NCBI GenBank assembly: GCA_902786285.1
Contig: CADABX010000008.1
Span: 1 to 47,722 of the forward strand
Reading direction: 5' to 3'
DNA length: 47,722 nt
DNA from: Oscillospiraceae bacterium
GTDB lineage: Bacteria; Bacillota; Clostridia; Oscillospirales; Acutalibacteraceae
In this document: positions 31,283-40,731 of the stretch, piece by piece
How the letters are laid out: the number at the start of each line of letters is the position of its first letter
Numbering within the stretch: position 1 is the stretch's first letter
Program-made: the position numbers and the translations under genes
Notes under the pieces: generated by a model
Database searches by the model: none
What the model saw: only the letters and a program-made list of their open reading frames with translations
Told to the model about the DNA's origin: nothing

Positions 31283-32872
31283 TTATTTCAGCTTGCCGAA
31301 GTGGACCATATCCACCAGCGGCGTGACATAGGGCAGAAGCGATTCGATCGGCTTTGCCAAAAGATCGGATTTGAAAACGTTCTTGACCGAGTTGGCCAAA
31401 TTTTCCACCATGACCGCCGTCGACGGCATGGCCGATGGCTTGAGCGTGACGCGGTCGCCGTTGAAACGGAAGATCAGCCGCCGCGCCGCGACCGATTCGA
31501 TCGGGCGGATGAGGATTTCGAGTTCCGTTTCGTTGTTCCAGCAGCCGATCGAGCACGCCGTCAGCGGCATCTGGCCGAGCGTCATGTTGTCCCAACGGTA
31601 TTCGCCGTCCATGCCGATGTGCACACTGTTGATCTCGCCGCCCTCCGACCAGGTCATTTTCAACGCGCCCTCCTGCGGCTCAAACTTGACGTTGGTGATG
31701 TTGCCGGCCTTGTCCTTGCCCATAAACGTCAGCGTCAGCGGCGCCACGGATACGGGATAGCCGATCACGTTGAGCAGCAAAGGCTTGTTGAAGGTGATCT
31801 TTTTGCCCAGCAGCCGGCGTTCCATCGCCGCACGCGGACGGGCCGGCAGCTTTTCATAGGGCGGAATCGCGATGGCGACCGGCACAGCGTCGGGCGCGTC
31901 GCCCATAAACGCTTTCGGGAAATGCTCCCAGATCACGTCGCGCATCCCCTGCTCGTTCACTTCGCCCGCGTTGATGATCAGGCAGGCGTCGAGGTCTTCA
32001 AAGTTGATGCCGAACTGGCTGAACATGCCGTCGGCGCGGTAGCTGTTTTTGTAGCCGCCGTTGCGCCAGAAGCAATAGCCGTAGCCCGCGGTGGAATCGT
32101 ACTGGTTCTGCGCGTTTTTGCTCTTGGTGTGAAACGCCGTGGCGGTTTCGGCCCAGCCTTCGGGCAAGATCTGTTTGCCGCCGAAGGAGCCGCCCTGCTG
32201 ATAGGTCAGCATAAACTTCGCGAGATCCATGGGCTTCAGCATCAAGCCCCAGCCGCCGGCTTCGATCCCGCGCGGATCGGTTTCCCAAAACGGACGCTCG
32301 ATGCCCAGCGGTTCAAACAATCGCGGCATCAGATAGTCGACCACGCTCATGCCGGTCTTTTTGTGGATGATGCAGCAAAGCAGATACATGTTTTCGCTGA
32401 TATAGAAAAACTCTGTGCCCGGCTCGGCAACAAAACTGGAATTGACAATGTCGTGGAACCAGCGATCCTTCGTTTTGTCCATCATCGGCGTCACGGAAAG
32501 TCCGGAGCGCATGGTCAACAAATCTTCGACCGTCAGCTTTTCCAGATTCGGGTTTTCCTTTTCGCCGCGGGCTTCCGGGAAGATGTCCACAAACTTCGTA
32601 TCCAGCGCGATATACCCCTCCGCGATGGCAAAGCCGATGGCGGTGGCGGTGACGCTTTTGCTCACGGAATACATTGCGTGGGCGTGGTCGGGACCGTAGG
32701 GGTCGCGATAGGCCTCCACGGCGACCTGCCCGTGGCGCAAAACGATGATGGAATGCAGCTCTTTTTTGAGCTCCATGCAGTGGTCAATATATGCACGGAC
32801 TTCTTTGGAATCGACGCCGACGCTCTCGGGCGTTTTGGCGCGCGGAATGGAAACGGTTTCTGACACAGACAT
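31283..32872 (-). CDS. Beta-lactamase-fold serine hydrolase (class C-like)
   Basis: A 529-residue protein. Residues about 10-360 form the beta-lactamase/D-aminopeptidase-like fold, with SxxK in YSVSKSVTATA (catalytic Ser and Lys, about residue 74-77) and the second motif as YISEN (degenerate YxN) followed by MYLLCCII. The last 170 residues are a beta-rich extra domain (FNKPLLLNVIGYPVSVAPLTLTF...). No signal peptide, so cytoplasmic esterase or peptidase activity is likely. Start at 32872 has AGGAGG 7 nt upstream. Middle gene of the operon GDPD-like / hydrolase / YhhN. Confidence 0.85.
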   Translation of the reverse strand: MSVSETVSIPRAKTPESVGVDSKEVRAYIDHCMELKKELHSIIVLRHGQVAVEAYRDPYGPDHAHAMYSVSKSVTATAIGFAIAEGYIALDTKFVDIFPEARGEKENPNLEKLTVEDLLTMRSGLSVTPMMDKTKDRWFHDIVNSSFVAEPGTEFFYISENMYLLCCIIHKKTGMSVVDYLMPRLFEPLGIERPFWETDPRGIEAGGWGLMLKPMDLAKFMLTYQQGGSFGGKQILPEGWAETATAFHTKSKNAQNQYDSTAGYGYCFWRNGGYKNSYRADGMFSQFGINFEDLDACLIINAGEVNEQGMRDVIWEHFPKAFMGDAPDAVPVAIAIPPYEKLPARPRAAMERRLLGKKITFNKPLLLNVIGYPVSVAPLTLTFMGKDKAGNITNVKFEPQEGALKMTWSEGGEINSVHIGMDGEYRWDNMTLGQMPLTACSIGCWNNETELEILIRPIESVAARRLIFRFNGDRVTLKPSAMPSTAVMVENLANSVKNVFKSDLLAKPIESLLPYVTPLVDMVHFGKLK

Positions 32873-32894
32873 ATTGGCTCCTCCTGTTCTTCCC

Positions 32895-34052
32895 TCAGAC
32901 TTTTTTCTTCTTTTTATAAACGAATACGTCAAATCCCAGCAGCAGCGCGCCGAAAACGACGATGGCAATGATCTTGCCCGGCGTCACAACCCAGTCGCCC
33001 AGGCGGACCTCGTTTTCGTCCGCCGGCGTCAAATGCCGCAGCTCGTTTTGTAAAACGCTCTGTGCCGATTGCAACTGCGAGAGCGACGCGCGTTTTTCGC
33101 TGCGTATATCAATCGCTGTCAAGTATGCTTTCTCCAATGCGGAGCCTTTGTCTTGCGGCACCGCTTCTGCCTGTTCAAGCAGCGCTTCCAGTGCGGCGCG
33201 TTCGGTCCCTGTCTGCCGGATATACGCCAAAAGGCCGCGGAGGTTGCCCGTCTCGATCGCGGCAAACCCGCGCGAGATCAGATCGTCCCAGCCGGTCGCG
33301 TCGTCGGGTCGGCGGCCGCACAGCATGGGGTCATAGGTCGGCGCTAAAGCGCTGACACTGCGCTTTTCGTGAAAGCGCTTGGCTGTGAACTTCTGGTAGA
33401 ACACATTGAAATAGTTTTTGCTCTGGAACTGCACCAGCGGCATATCCGCCGTCTGCAGACGGTTCCAATGGGTGATGGCGTTCATCACCACGTTGCCGCG
33501 ATAGACGCAGACGACGGGCATTTTGCTGCCGCTTTTCGTTTTCCAAGCCAGCGCTTTTTTCGCGCTTTCGGTGGTGCGCAGCAGGAGGTTTGCGGGCGGC
33601 TGCGACTGCAAAAACGCATGTAGCGCGTCGCGCTCATCCCAGGCGTTGTCGAGGATCAGACCGCCTTTGCCTTGTACCGCGGCCAGTGCTTCTTCGAGCG
33701 TTGCAACGGGTTCCTGCGACACGGTACCGTTGAGGTTGCGAAGATGCAGCTTTTGCACATCGGAGAGTGTGAGCGCGGACAGATCGTCTTCTTCGGCGTC
33801 GCACTGGATCGGCAGCGCCCGGTCTTCGAGCAAAACGAACGCGCCGTCCGCTGTTTTTTGCACACTCACGGAAACGTAATCGGCGCCTTCGTCAAACGCC
33901 GCCTCGATCGCGGCAATGCTGTTTGGCGGAGCATCGGTGGTATCGCCGCGAAAAGCCACGGCGACGAGGCCGCCCTCATCCGCGGCCGCCGCCGCAAACG
34001 CAAAGCAGAAAAGCGCCGCGCACAGCAGCGCAAAAGTCATCAGTCGTTTCAT
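32895..34052 (-). CDS. Membrane-anchored, degenerate GDPD-like protein
   Basis: A 385-residue exported protein. Signal peptide 1-23 (ends AAAA), a domain of about 230 residues like glycerophosphodiester phosphodiesterase, a helical part (about 255-345) and a C-terminal membrane helix with KKKKKV tail. The fold markers remain, but the catalytic set is altered: the usual HRG...ENT reads FRGDTTDAPPNS, E-x-D reads SVS, and the next active-site His is in LLEDRAL instead of D-x-H. It is therefore probably inactive and may bind ligands. First gene of the lipid-type operon, promoter at 34086. Confidence 0.72.
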   Translation of the reverse strand: MKRLMTFALLCAALFCFAFAAAAADEGGLVAVAFRGDTTDAPPNSIAAIEAAFDEGADYVSVSVQKTADGAFVLLEDRALPIQCDAEEDDLSALTLSDVQKLHLRNLNGTVSQEPVATLEEALAAVQGKGGLILDNAWDERDALHAFLQSQPPANLLLRTTESAKKALAWKTKSGSKMPVVCVYRGNVVMNAITHWNRLQTADMPLVQFQSKNYFNVFYQKFTAKRFHEKRSVSALAPTYDPMLCGRRPDDATGWDDLISRGFAAIETGNLRGLLAYIRQTGTERAALEALLEQAEAVPQDKGSALEKAYLTAIDIRSEKRASLSQLQSAQSVLQNELRHLTPADENEVRLGDWVVTPGKIIAIVVFGALLLGFDVFVYKKKKKV

Positions 34053-34085
34053 GGATCGGATTCCTTTTTGATTTTTGTTGCTTCC

Positions 34086-34114
34086 ATCATAGCATGTTTT
34101 CCGGCCGAATGCAA
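34086..34114 (-). promoter_or_regulatory. Promoter of the GDPD-like operon
   Basis: TTGCAT (34109-34114), 17-bp spacer, TATGAT (34086-34091) on the minus strand, immediately after the metH stop codon. Confidence 0.82.
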
Positions 34115-34120
34115 GCGTAA

Positions 34121-36520
34121 TCACCCTTCGGGGAAAAAGCGTTTTGCGAGCTTCACACTGCCCATCGCGTCTTTGGCGTAGCCGGACGCGCCGATCAGAT
34201 CGGCATATTCCTGCGTAAGCACCGCCCCGCCCACCATCGTGCGCACATGGGGCAGCTCTTTTTTGAGCAGCGCAACGGTCTTTGCCATCGCGTCGAGCGT
34301 TGTGGTCATCAGCGCGGACAGGCCCACCAGCGTGGCGCCGGTTTCCCGGGCGGCTTTGACAACTGTCTCGGGCTTGACGTCTTTGCCGAGATCGATCACG
34401 TCATAGCCATAGCTTTGCAGCAGCACCTTGACGATGTTTTTGCCGATATCGTGGATATCGCCCTCCACGGTGGCAAGGATGATCTGTTCCTTTTTGCCGT
34501 CCGTCTGCGGCAATTTTTCGCTCACCATTTCGAACGCGGCGGACGCGGCTTCTGCGCTCATCAAAAGCTGCGGGAGAAAGATCTTGTTCTTTTCAAAGCT
34601 TTCGCCCACGTTGTTCAGCGCCGGAATGATCTGTTCGTCGATCAGCGCAAGCGGATCTTCCGTTAACAGCAGCCGTTTGGCTTCATCGGCGGCCTGCTGC
34701 TGCAAGCCCTTGACGATGGCATACATCAGCGGCGGCAGATCGGTTTGTTCGTCGCCTGCCCCGGCAACGACCGGCGCAGCAGCCGATGCGGCGTGCGGAT
34801 GGGACAGTGCAAACGAAATGTAGCTTTCACAGTGCGGATCAAAGCCGTGCACCATCGCGGCCACCCGGTAGGCACACATCATATCGGCCGCGCAGGGATT
34901 CATGATCGCGCAATTCAGTCCGCTTTGGATCGCCATGGACAAAAACACGGCGTTGATATCCGCGCGCTCGGGCAGTGCGAACGACACGTTGGACACGCCG
35001 AGACAGGTCCGCACACCGAGCGTTTCGCGGATCATGCGAATGCTGTCGAGCGTCACCTTTGCGGCGTTGTCATCGCTCGACACCGCCATGCACAGCGGAT
35101 CCACCACAATGTCTTTTTTGCCGATCCCGACCTGTGCGGCGCGGTCGATGATTTTTTGCGCGAGCGCTGTGCGGCCTGCGGCGGTGTCGGGGATGCCGTC
35201 TTCGCCGATCGTCAGCGCGATCAGCACGCCGCCGTATTTTTTGCAAAGCGGCAAAACCGTTTGCAAACTCTCCTCTTTCGCGTTGACGGAGTTGATCAGC
35301 GGCTTGCCGTTGTAGACGCGCAGCGCCGCCTCCAGCGCAGCCGGGCGCACGGTGTCGATTTGCAGCGGCAGATCGAGCACACTTTGCAGCTCCTCCACCG
35401 TCTCTTTTAAAACCGCCGTTTCGTCGATTTCGCCGAGGCCGACGTTGACATCGAGGATATGCGCGCCGGCGTCCTGCTGCGCGATTCCCTCGCGCACAAG
35501 ATAGCTCAGATCGTGCCGGCGCAAAGCGTCCTTGAGCTTCGGTTTGCCCGTGGGGTTGATCCGTTCGCCGATGATCTTCGGCATCCCGGCCAGCGACACC
35601 GCATGGGTATAGGACGCGACGACGGTGTCGTATTTTTCTATGGGCGGCGTAAACGGCAGATCGCGCGTTTTTTCCACCGTCTGCCGGATAAAATCGGGTG
35701 TGGTGCCGCAGCAGCCGCCGAGCGCGTGGACACCGAGCGCCGCGATCTCGCACATAATATCGGAGAATTCCTCCTGATCCACGTCAAACGTGGTCACGCC
35801 GTCGGCGATTTTGGGCAGACCCGCGTTCGGGTTGATGACCACGGGCAGACTCGCACATTGCACATACTGCGCGGCGATGCCCTTCATCTGCCGCGGGCCG
35901 AGCGAACAGTTGGCGCCCAAAGCTGTGACGCCCAGTCCTTCGAGCGTTGCCACCACCGCCGACACGTCGGCGCCGGTCAGAAGATGGCCGCTTTCATCAT
36001 ACGCGTTGGTCACGATGATCGGCAGATCGCAGGTTTCCTTGGCGGCAAGCACGGCCGCCTTGGTCTCATACAGATCGCTCATCGTCTCGATGAGAATCAG
36101 GTCAAACCCGCATTGCGCGGCGATGCGGATGCTTTCGGCAAACACGGCCACCGCGTCTTCAAACGGAAAATCGCCGAGCGGGCGCAGCATTTTGCCGAGC
36201 GGCCCGACGTCAAAAGCGAAATAAATGCTGTCTTTGTCGCCGGAAAAGCGTGCTTTCGCCCGCGAGAGATTCGCATACGCGGCGGGAATGATCGCGTCCA
36301 GATTGTCAAATTTCAGCGTATTCGCGCCGAACGTGTTGGAGGTGATGACGTTCGCGCCGGCGTTCATATAGGCAAGGTGGATCTCCTCGAGCACCTGCGG
36401 GTGGCTGAGGTTCCAATTTTCGGGCAGCGTGCCGGCAGACAGCCCGGCCTTTTGCAGCAAGGTGCCCATCCCGCCGTCAAAATAGGTGCGGGCAGTATGC
36501 AGGCGTTGTTGGAGTGTCAT
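34121..36520 (-). CDS. metH: Cobalamin-dependent methionine synthase without activation domain
   Basis: A 799-residue enzyme that moves a methyl group from methyltetrahydrofolate to homocysteine. Residues 1-290 form the homocysteine domain, with zinc cysteines in ALGANCSLGP and ALGGCCGTTPDF. About 310-570 is the pterin-binding barrel (IIGERINPTGKPKL, DVNVGLGEIDE). About 585-660 is the B12 cap, and about 670-799 the B12-binding domain, with DIHDIGKN (cobalt-ligating His). The C-terminal SAM-dependent reactivation domain of long MetH is absent and is supplied by the separate gene at 36642. Confidence 0.95.
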   Translation of the reverse strand: MTLQQRLHTARTYFDGGMGTLLQKAGLSAGTLPENWNLSHPQVLEEIHLAYMNAGANVITSNTFGANTLKFDNLDAIIPAAYANLSRAKARFSGDKDSIYFAFDVGPLGKMLRPLGDFPFEDAVAVFAESIRIAAQCGFDLILIETMSDLYETKAAVLAAKETCDLPIIVTNAYDESGHLLTGADVSAVVATLEGLGVTALGANCSLGPRQMKGIAAQYVQCASLPVVINPNAGLPKIADGVTTFDVDQEEFSDIMCEIAALGVHALGGCCGTTPDFIRQTVEKTRDLPFTPPIEKYDTVVASYTHAVSLAGMPKIIGERINPTGKPKLKDALRRHDLSYLVREGIAQQDAGAHILDVNVGLGEIDETAVLKETVEELQSVLDLPLQIDTVRPAALEAALRVYNGKPLINSVNAKEESLQTVLPLCKKYGGVLIALTIGEDGIPDTAAGRTALAQKIIDRAAQVGIGKKDIVVDPLCMAVSSDDNAAKVTLDSIRMIRETLGVRTCLGVSNVSFALPERADINAVFLSMAIQSGLNCAIMNPCAADMMCAYRVAAMVHGFDPHCESYISFALSHPHAASAAAPVVAGAGDEQTDLPPLMYAIVKGLQQQAADEAKRLLLTEDPLALIDEQIIPALNNVGESFEKNKIFLPQLLMSAEAASAAFEMVSEKLPQTDGKKEQIILATVEGDIHDIGKNIVKVLLQSYGYDVIDLGKDVKPETVVKAARETGATLVGLSALMTTTLDAMAKTVALLKKELPHVRTMVGGAVLTQEYADLIGASGYAKDAMGSVKLAKRFFPEG

Positions 36521-36641
36521 AAAATCACCTCAGATAAGGGCCAATGGCCAAGAGAATCATACATAGCAGATAGCTTTTGTGATTGACTGAAAAGGCGCGG
36601 CTGCACGGTTCCGGCCATCGCCAGCGCGCGGCGTGTCGGCC

Positions 36642-37253
36642 CTAGGCCCTCGGCTCTTGGCCCTCAATCCCCACAAACGCCGTCACACTTTTGCACGGCG
36701 TCATAAACAGCGTGTCGGTCAGCGTGATGCCGAGCTTGCGCGTCGCGTCGAGCATCGACAAAATCTGCGGCTGCACAGAGAGCGGCACATCGCCGTAGCC
36801 CGGCGAAAACCGCGGACGCAGCGTGCGCCCTTCGGCCAGCTTCCCGTTTACAAGATTGCACCAGCCCTCCACAGCGGCGGAGCAATAGGCGTCAAACACC
36901 GGCGCGAACGCCGGTTCTGTCTTTTGCAGCCGCAGCAGCAGCCGGTCGACCCCGGCGCCGAGCGTGGCGGCAAAGAGAAACAGACTGCTGCAGCCCTGCA
37001 GATTTTTCGCAAGGCTCGCGCTTTGCAGCCGCAGGCCGCCAAACGCAAGAGCGTCGCCGTCGGCGGTCAGATCATACTGCGCAAAACACGCCTTGGGCGC
37101 GGCGCAGGTCTTCAGCGCTTGCTGCGCCCGGTCAAACAGCGCGTCGATCCCGTCGTCCGCCTGCCTGCCGCGATAGCCGAGATAGCGCAGCGCTTCGCGG
37201 CGGTTGACGGTGATCTCGTCCACGCCGCCGGTCAGCAGTGTCAGCCCGCTCAT
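36642..37253 (-). CDS. Methionine synthase activation-domain protein
   Basis: A 203-residue stand-alone vitamin B12-dependent methionine synthase activation domain. The key SAM-binding signature RPRFSPGYGDVPLSVQ (about 147-162) is present, followed by LFMTPCKSVTAFVGI. It should help reductively remethylate the cobalamin of MetH. It overlaps metF by 4 nt (ATGA) and lies 121 nt upstream of metH, so all three act in one pathway. The last codons (EGQEPRA) and following spacer consist of AGGGCC-type repeats. Confidence 0.9.
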   Translation of the reverse strand: MSGLTLLTGGVDEITVNRREALRYLGYRGRQADDGIDALFDRAQQALKTCAAPKACFAQYDLTADGDALAFGGLRLQSASLAKNLQGCSSLFLFAATLGAGVDRLLLRLQKTEPAFAPVFDAYCSAAVEGWCNLVNGKLAEGRTLRPRFSPGYGDVPLSVQPQILSMLDATRKLGITLTDTLFMTPCKSVTAFVGIEGQEPRA

Positions 37254-38107
37254 CGCAAAATGGCGCTGACGTTGCGCATGATGGCGGCGGCAACGTCGGG
37301 CTTGTTCATCGAATACACATGCACCGCAGGCACACCGTTGGCAAACAGATCGACGATCTGCTGCGTGGCATAGGCGATGCCGGCCTGCGCCATTTGCTGC
37401 GGATCGCTGCCGTATTTATCCACGATGCGGCAAAACCGCTGCGGCAAGGCCGAGCCCGAAATGCGGCAGATCCGCTTGATAGAGCCGGGATTCGTCACCG
37501 GCATGATTCCCGCCACCACAGGCACCGTGACGCCGGCTTCGCGGATGCGGTACAGGAAGTTATAGTAGATATCGTTGTCGAAAAACATCTGCGTGGTGAA
37601 AAACGAACAGCCGGCGTCCTGCTTTTCCTTGAGGTGGCGCACATCGTCAAAGCTGTTGTCGCTTTCCGGGTGCGTTTCCGGATAGCATGCGCCGCCGATG
37701 CAAAACGAGCCGTCGGCCGCGATCTCGGCAATCAGTTCGCTCGCGTAGCGGTAATCGCTCTCGTGCGCTTCCGACACCCGGTCGCCGCGCAGTGCCATGA
37801 TGTTGGTGATATGGTTGTCCTTAAGCAGCTGCATCTGCGCGTGCACCTGCGCTTTTGTGGAGTTGATGCAGGTCAGATGCGCCATCACAGGCACGCCGGA
37901 CAGGTTTTGCAAATCGGCACACAGCGCTGCCGTGTAGTCCGACGTGCCGCCGCCCGCGCCGTAGGTGACGCTCATAAAGGCCGGTTTGAGCGCAGCGATC
38001 TCCATCGCTGCGGCGGACACCGATTCGATCTTGTCGGTGGTTTTGGGCGGAAAGACCTCGAACGAGAGCGAGGGCTTGTCCGATTGGATCAGACTTAGAA
38101 TGTTCAT
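37250..38107 (-). CDS. metF: 5,10-methylenetetrahydrofolate reductase
   Basis: A 285-residue MetF that makes 5-methyl-THF, the methyl donor of MetH. Typical stretches are SFEVFPPKT near the N-terminus (catalytic Glu), FMSVTYGAGGGT, ALRGDR and GCSFFTTQMFFDN. AGAGGTG lies 7 nt before the ATG at 38107; an ATG three codons earlier is less well placed. First gene of metF / activation protein / metH. No SAM or cobalamin riboswitch is visible upstream. Confidence 0.95.
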   Translation of the reverse strand: MNILSLIQSDKPSLSFEVFPPKTTDKIESVSAAAMEIAALKPAFMSVTYGAGGGTSDYTAALCADLQNLSGVPVMAHLTCINSTKAQVHAQMQLLKDNHITNIMALRGDRVSEAHESDYRYASELIAEIAADGSFCIGGACYPETHPESDNSFDDVRHLKEKQDAGCSFFTTQMFFDNDIYYNFLYRIREAGVTVPVVAGIMPVTNPGSIKRICRISGSALPQRFCRIVDKYGSDPQQMAQAGIAYATQQIVDLFANGVPAVHVYSMNKPDVAAAIMRNVSAILR

Positions 38108-38130
38108 TTGATACACCTCTTTGTAGGGAT

Positions 38131-38208
38131 GAGGGATTGAGGGATTGAGGGATTGAGGGACTAGGGACTGAGGAAATGAAGAATTAAGAATTAAGAATTA
38201 AGAATTTA
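38131..38208. repeat. Short tandem repeats (8-mer GAGGGATT, 7-mer GAATTAA)
   Basis: Three exact GAGGGATT units (38131-38154) run into AGGGACT twice, then three exact GAATTAA units (38181-38201) and a variant. Similar 7-nt arrays with other sequences occur at 41651 and 47541. Confidence 0.85.
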
Positions 38209-38234
38209 GAATTTATATTTTTTAATCCGAAGCT

Positions 38235-38286
38235 GTCACGCGCCCACAAAGACCGTGGTTAGGTCGAAGCGTCAAATGCGCGTGAC
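38235..38286. other. Strong palindromic element, possible structured RNA
   Basis: GTCACGCGC (38235-38243) pairs perfectly with GCGCGTGAC (38278-38286), enclosing CCAC-aaagac-CGTGG-type and GACC / GGTC pairings. No T run follows on either strand, so it is not a plain terminator. The inner GCGTCAAATG is also found in the repeat copies at 41690 and 47574. Confidence 0.55.
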
Positions 38287-38350
38287 TGAAGGGGCTTGCA
38301 CGTGCGATTGCTTTTCGTGATCGGCTTGGTTCAAACCTGATCCGCCGCTC

Positions 38351-38896
38351 TTATTCCGCCTGCGCCTGTGCGCTTCGAAGCTCGGCGCCGTATTTGCACA
38401 GACAGCTCATCACGATCAGCGCAACGCCGACCGCCGCCCAGGCGGGCGCATGGATGCCTTCCGCCGAAAAGCCGGGCAGATTCTTTTCCAAAATCGTCGA
38501 AAGCAGCGTCATCACCATATCCGCCGCAAGCGGCAGAACCGTGCCGAGAATGCCGAGCCGCAGCAGCTCCTTGGCGCCGCCGAAGGTAAACGGCGTGCCG
38601 TCGGCAAGCTCGCGTTTCAAATAGTGCTTGGCGAACGCGGTCAAAACAATCACGATGATGCAGGCAACGATGCCCTGCGAAACGAGCGCATACAGGTTGC
38701 CGTCGGACATCGAGGCCGTCTCCGGGATCAGGCCTTCGATGGTCGTGTCGCCGATTTTGAACGCTTCGAACCCGAACAGCAGCGACATGAGCCCCGCCGC
38801 GGACAAACACAGCCCGACGATGGCACACACAAACAAAATGGTACTGATGATCTTCGCTGCCTTCGCCAGCGACTGAACGGTACTCAAACTTTTCAT
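38351..38896 (-). CDS. DUF2975-type membrane protein
   Basis: A 181-residue protein with four transmembrane helices (about 14-40, 68-88, 112-135, 150-168). The segment HYLKRELADGTPFTFGGAKELLRLGI between helices two and three is typical of DUF2975 proteins, which are often paired with a Cro-type regulator; none is seen here. Function unknown. CGGAGG lies 7 nt before the ATG. Confidence 0.7.
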   Translation of the reverse strand: MKSLSTVQSLAKAAKIISTILFVCAIVGLCLSAAGLMSLLFGFEAFKIGDTTIEGLIPETASMSDGNLYALVSQGIVACIIVIVLTAFAKHYLKRELADGTPFTFGGAKELLRLGILGTVLPLAADMVMTLLSTILEKNLPGFSAEGIHAPAWAAVGVALIVMSCLCKYGAELRSAQAQAE

Positions 38897-38945
38897 AATA
38901 GCCTCCGATTTATAAAATAATAAACGAACTGCTGTGCACTATGCA

Positions 38946-40307
38946 CTAATTTTTCAGGCTGTGCATCGGCGCCGGGATCCGGCCGCCGCGGGCGATGAAC
39001 GCGTCGCTGCTTTCCGGGTGGACCGGCATCACGGGCGCGGAGCCCAGAAGGCCGCCGAATTCCACAATTTCGCCCACCTGTTTGCCCGGCGCGGGGATCA
39101 CGCGCACGGCGGTGGTTTTGCAGTTGACCATCCCGATGGCCGCCTCGTCCGCGATGATGGCGGAGAGCGTGGACGCCGGCGTATCGCCCGGCACGGCGAT
39201 CATATCGAGCCCGACCGAGCAAACGCAGGTCATGGCTTCGAGCTTGTCGAGCGAAAGGGTCTTACTTTGCGCGGCGGCGATCATGCCCTCATCCTCGCTC
39301 ACGGGAATAAACGCGCCGGACAGTCCGCCCACATGGTTGCTCGCCATCACGCCGCCTTTTTTGACCGCGTCGTTGAGCAAGGCCAAAGCCGCCGTGGTGC
39401 CGTGGGTACCGCAGACTTCGAGTCCCATTTCTTCGAGGATGCGCGCCACACTGTCTCCTTTTTCGGGTGTGGGCGCAAGCGAGAGATCGACGATGCCGAA
39501 CGGCACGCCCAAGCGCTGCGACGCTTCCCGCGCCACAAGCTGCCCCATGCGCGTAATTTTAAACGCAGTCTGCTTGATCGTTTCGGCCACCACATCAAAG
39601 GGCTTGCCCTTGCAGCTTTGCAGCGCGTGATAGACCACGCCCGGGCCGCTGACGCCAACGTTGATCACGCTTTCCCCTTCGCCGACGCCATGGAACGCAC
39701 CGGCCATAAACGGGTTGTCCTCCACCGCGTTGGCGAACACCACAAGCTTGGCGCAGCCGAAGCCGCCGCTGTCCTTGGTCAGGTCGGCCGTTCGCTTGAT
39801 CGTTTCACCCAGCATCCGCACGGCGTCCATGTTGATGCCGGCCTTGGTGCTGCCGACGTTAACACTGGCGCACACGCGTTCCGTGGACGCGAGCGCGGAC
39901 GGGATGGAGCATATCAGCTTTTTGTCGCTTTCGGTAAAGCCCTTTTGCACCAGCGCGGAAAAGCCGCCGATGAAATTGACGCCGCATGTTTTGGCCGCGT
40001 TGTCCAGCGCCGTGGCAATCGGCGTATAGTCATCCTCTTTGCACGCCGCCGCCACAAGGGAGATCGGCGTGACGGAAATGCGCTTGTTGACGATGGGGAT
40101 GCCGAATTCCTTTTCGATCTCTTCGCCCACGCGCACAAGATCCTTCGCTTCGCGGGTGATCTTGTCATAGACCTTCGCGGCGCAGCGCGTCACGCTTTCG
40201 TCGCTGCAATCCAGCAGCGAAATGCCCATCGTGATGGTGCGCACGTCGAGATGGCGGTGCTCGATCATGTCGAGCGTGGAGACAACGTCTTTGATATCAA
40301 ACAGCAT
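38946..40307 (-). CDS. PFL-family protein (UPF0210/DUF711)
   Basis: A 453-residue conserved protein of unknown exact role. It has the usual opening with [31 protein letters not shown] (split as [20 protein letters not shown]), a glycine-rich core ([15 protein letters not shown]) and the [20 protein letters not shown] region. Its pairing with an ACT-domain protein (9-nt gap) is the standard arrangement in Firmicutes. The fold is related to pyruvate-formate-lyase-type barrels. Confidence 0.92.
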   Translation of the reverse strand: MLFDIKDVVSTLDMIEHRHLDVRTITMGISLLDCSDESVTRCAAKVYDKITREAKDLVRVGEEIEKEFGIPIVNKRISVTPISLVAAACKEDDYTPIATALDNAAKTCGVNFIGGFSALVQKGFTESDKKLICSIPSALASTERVCASVNVGSTKAGINMDAVRMLGETIKRTADLTKDSGGFGCAKLVVFANAVEDNPFMAGAFHGVGEGESVINVGVSGPGVVYHALQSCKGKPFDVVAETIKQTAFKITRMGQLVAREASQRLGVPFGIVDLSLAPTPEKGDSVARILEEMGLEVCGTHGTTAALALLNDAVKKGGVMASNHVGGLSGAFIPVSEDEGMIAAAQSKTLSLDKLEAMTCVCSVGLDMIAVPGDTPASTLSAIIADEAAIGMVNCKTTAVRVIPAPGKQVGEIVEFGGLLGSAPVMPVHPESSDAFIARGGRIPAPMHSLKN

Positions 40308-40316
40308 GTCGCCACC

Positions 40317-40586
40317 TCACACGCGGTGCATCAGCGTGAAAATATCCTCGCGCTGGGTGCGGACCACAAGTCCCATCTCTTTGCCGATGGCGGCAAGCTT
40401 GTCGGACAGCTCGGCCACAGGCAGCTTGCTTTTTGCAAGGTCGATCAGCATCGCCATGGTGAAGAATTCCTGCATGACGGTCTGGCTGATATCGAGGATA
40501 TTGACGTCGTTTTCGGCAAGACAGGTACACACGCGGGCGATGATGCCGGTGGTATCCTTGCCGGTCACGGTCACAATAGCTTTCAT
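40317..40586 (-). CDS. ACT-domain protein (UPF0237)
   Basis: An 89-residue small-molecule-binding ACT protein. The KAIVTVTGKDTTGIIARVC opening and NVNILDISQTVMQEFFTMAM stretch are typical. It is thought to bind an amino acid and act with the PFL partner downstream. AGGAGG precedes the ATG, and the promoter is at 40619. Confidence 0.94.
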   Translation of the reverse strand: MKAIVTVTGKDTTGIIARVCTCLAENDVNILDISQTVMQEFFTMAMLIDLAKSKLPVAELSDKLAAIGKEMGLVVRTQREDIFTLMHRV

Positions 40587-40618
40587 AGGGTATCCTCCTA
40601 AAGGGTATAGATAGTTAT

Positions 40619-40646
40619 ATTATAAATTTTCTGCGCGATTTGTCAA
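40619..40646 (-). promoter_or_regulatory. Promoter of the ACT/PFL operon
   Basis: TTGACA (40641-40646), 16-bp spacer, TATAAT (40619-40624) on the minus strand. Confidence 0.88.
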
Positions 40647-40690
40647 GAAAAAGCGGACAGTCGACAGTCTTCAGCCGACAGTTTTTATAC

Positions 40691-40714
40691 AAAAAAAGCC
40701 GCCCGACGGGCGGC
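40691..40714 (-). terminator. Terminator of ispE
   Basis: GCCGCCC / GGGCGGC (40698-40714) with seven T on the minus strand. It lies between two GACAGTCGACAG-like copies. Confidence 0.9.
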
Positions 40715-40731
40715 ATCCTGTTGATTGTTGA

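Noticed and set aside
38108-38350. A SAM or cobalamin riboswitch upstream of metF
   Set aside because: Neither the S-box core nor the B12 box is visible; the region is tandem repeats and a palindrome instead.
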